The notes below the pieces were generated by a model. That model saw only the letters and a program-made list of their open reading frames with translations, did no database searches and had not been told where the DNA came from. The position numbers were made by a program, and so were the translations under genes. A stretch of 64,000 nucleotides of DNA from Xylocopa sonorina (taxonomy: Eukaryota > Arthropoda > Insecta > Hymenoptera > Apidae): positions 124,001-188,000 of the forward strand of contig NW_027490449.1 of the NCBI RefSeq assembly GCF_050948175.1, given 5' to 3'. Shown here piece after piece: positions 61,601 through 64,000 of the stretch (positions are counted from its first letter, which is position 1; every line of letters starts with the position of its first letter).

Positions 61601-64000
61601 ATGGCGTATTCAAATGTCTACGTATCGCAGAAATAGAGTTCTAATGCTACTTAAATCGCGATATCGCATCTCATTTTATATGTTTTGTGATAAGATATAA
61701 TATTCATTGCGAAGTGTCATGTATACCTCGTATTCACTCCAAAAGAATGTAAATGCGGCTATTGCTTGCTACGAAATAGCGTTTGCAGATGTCTACGTAT
61801 CGTAGCAATAGAGCTTTAGTGCTACTTAAATCGCGATATCGCAACTCATATATATGTTTCGTAATAAGATATAATATTCATTGCGAAGTGTCATGTATAC
61901 CACGTATTCGCTTCAAAAGAATGTAAGTGCGACACTTCCATGCTAGGAAATAGCGTTTGCAGATGTCTCCGCATCGTGGCCATAGTGTTCTAATGCTTCT
62001 TAAAACGCGAAATCGCATCTCTCTTCTATGTTACATGATAAGATATAATATTCATTGCGAAGTGTCATGTATACCTCGTATTCCCTCCAAACGAATGTAA
62101 ATGCGACTCTTCCATGCTAGGAAATGGCGTATTCAGATGTCTACGTATCGTAGCAATAGAGTTCTAATGCTAGTTAAATCGCGATATCGCATCTCATTTA
62201 TATGGTTCGTGATAAGATATAATATTCATCGCGAAGTGTCAGGTATACCTCGTATTCACTTCAAAAGAATGTAAATGCGACACTTCCATGCTAGGAAATA
62301 GCGTCTGCAGATGTCTACGCGTCGAGGCAATAGAGTTCTAATGCTTCTTAAAACGCGATATCGAATTTCAATTCTATGTTTCATTATAAGATATAATATT
62401 CATTGCGAAGTGTCATGTATACCTCGTATTCACATCAAAAGAATGTAAATCCGACTATTCCTTGCTAGGGCATAGCGTTTGCAGATGCCTACGTATCGTA
62501 GCAATAGGGTTCTAATGCTTCTTAGATCGCGATATCGCATCTCATATCTATGTATCGTGATAAGTTATAATATTCATTCCGAAGTGTCATGAAAACCTCG
62601 AATTCACTTCAAAAGAATGTAAATGCGACTATTGGTTGCTAGGAAATAGCAATTGCAGATGTCTACGTATCGTAGCAATGGAGTTCTAATGCTTCTCAAA
62701 ACGCGATATCGCATCTCATTTCTATGTTTCCCGATAAGATATAATATTCATTGCGAAGTGTCATGTACACCTCGTATTCATTTCAAAAGAATGTAAATGC
62801 GACACTTCCATGCTAAGAAATAGCGACTGCAGATGTCTACGCGTCGAGGCAATAGAGTTCTAATGCTTCTTAAAACGCGATATCGCATCTCACTTCTATG
62901 TTTCATGATAAGATATAATATTCATTGCGAAGTTTCATGTATACCTCGTATTCCCTCCAAACGAATGTAAATGCGACACATCCTTGCTAGGAAATGACGT
63001 ATTCAGATGTCTACGTATCGTAGCAATAGAGTTCTAATGCTACTTGAATCGCAATATCGCATCTCATTTATATGTTTCTTGATAAGATATAATATTCATC
63101 GCGAAGTGTCAGGTATACCTCGTATTCACTTCAAAAGAATGTAAATGCGACACTTCCATGCTAGGAAGTAGCATCTGCAGATGTCTACGCGTCGAGGCAA
63201 TAGAGTTCTAATGCTTCTTAAAACGCGATATCGAATCTCAATTCTATGTTTCATTATAAGATGTAATATTCATTGCGAAGTGTCATGTATACCTCGTATT
63301 CACTTCAAGAGAATGTAAATGCGATACTTCCATGCTAGGAAATAGCGTTTGCAGGTGTCTCCGCATCGAGGCCATAGAGTTCTAGTGAATCTTAAAACGC
63401 GATAACGCATCTCTCTTCTATGTTTCATGATAAGATATAATATTCATTGCGAAGTGTCATGTATTCCTCGAATTCTCTCCAAACGAATGTAAATGCGACA
63501 CTTCCTTGCTAGGAAATGGCGTATTCAAATGTCTACGTATCGCAGAAATAGAGTTCTAATGCTACTTAAATCGCGATATCGCATCTCATTTTATATGTTT
63601 TGTGATAAGATATAATATTCATTGCGAAGTGTCATGTATACCTCGTATTCACTCCAAAAGAATGTAAATGCGACTATTGCTTGCTACGAAATAGCGTTTG
63701 CAGATGTCTACGTATCGTAGCAATAGAGCTTTAGTGCTACTTAAATCGCGATATCGCAACTCATATATATGTTTCGTAATAAGATATAATATTCATTGCG
63801 AAGTGTCATGTATACCACGTATTCGCTTCAAAAGAATGTAAGTGCGACACTTCCATGCTAGGAAATAGCGTTTGCAGATGTCTCCGCATCGTGGCCATAG
63901 TGTTCTAATGCTTCTTAAAACGCGAAATCGCATCTCTCTTCTATGTTACATGATAAGATATAATATTCATTGCGAAGTGTCATGTATACCTCGTATTCCC
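52635..64000 (+). repeat. Large segmental duplication, copy 2 (open at window end)
   Basis: Partner of 23919-35284. The junction with the preceding sequence lies in 52635-52656, inside TGATAAGATATAATATTCATTG, which both sources share. Left of it the sequence follows the 43.7-46.7 kb block, and right of it the 23.9 kb block. Confidence 0.93.

Larger units (their letters stand above)
23115..64000 (+). repeat. 174-bp satellite array, right block (plus orientation)
   Basis: About 235 copies of the monomer in plus orientation, beginning mid-monomer at AAATGCGACACTTCC and running off the window. Three zones differ in subtype. 23.7-36.3 kb is rich in GACTATTGCTTGCTA, TACTTAAATCGCG and the CGTCGAGGC or GCATCGAGGCC variants. 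36.6-52.65 kb is rich in GACACTTCCATGCTAGG, CTTAAAACGCG and TGTGGAGTGT, like the left and middle arrays. 52.64-64 kb is a repeat of the first zone. No non-satellite insertion occurs in these 40.9 kb. Confidence 0.97.

Noticed and set aside
1..64000. CRISPR-like array
   Set aside because: The repeats are 174 bp and contiguous, with no short repeat plus unique spacers, and the setting is eukaryotic.
23115..64000. CENP-B box or telomere repeats within the satellite
   Set aside because: I saw no match to the CENP-B box pattern and no TTAGG or TTAGGG runs.

Overview
About 90% of this window is one tandemly repeated satellite DNA with a monomer of about 174 bp (about 36% GC). The remainder is two islands of non-satellite sequence. 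This is eukaryotic heterochromatin, of the pericentromeric or subtelomeric kind. It shows no operons, tRNA, rRNA, CRISPR array or confident protein-coding gene. An insect, perhaps a bee or wasp, is my guess from the AT-rich island DNA, LTR-retrotransposon-like remnants and a satellite rich in CpG. That guess is an inference and is not proven by any gene here.

Layout. (1) Positions 1-5989: satellite array, plus orientation, about 34 monomers. (2) 5990-10562: non-satellite island 1. It begins with an LTR/primer-binding-site-like fragment, continues through AT-rich DNA with a possible decayed small gene at about 7.6-8.34 kb, and ends in a GC-rich piece with two long C homopolymers. (3) 10563-21532: satellite array in minus orientation, about 63 monomers, with a near-perfect tandem duplication of a 16-monomer block (2,783 bp). 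(4) 21533-23114: island 2, which looks like the 5' part of a minus-strand LTR retrotransposon (LTR with TATA box and internal minisatellite, degenerate primer-binding site, leader, gag-position open frames). (5) 23115-64000: satellite array, plus orientation again, about 235 monomers, running off the window.

The main biology is the architecture of the satellite. The array reverses polarity at both islands (+, -, +). Monomers next to all four island edges share a variant I do not see in the cores. The right array is a mosaic of higher-order duplications (4, 7, 9, 11, 16, 17, 19 and 34 monomers). The largest is a block of at least 11.37 kb repeated almost perfectly 28,716 bp downstream (23919-35284 and 52635-64000). 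Each monomer carries conserved dyads: CTACG-TAT-CGTAG, GCGATATCGC, and an 8-bp inverted pair GAAGTGTC/GACACTTC 38 bp apart.

The period is divisible by three, so satellite reading frames stay in phase and give apparent 58-residue repeat proteins. The typical monomer has two in-frame stops, so I do not call these genes.
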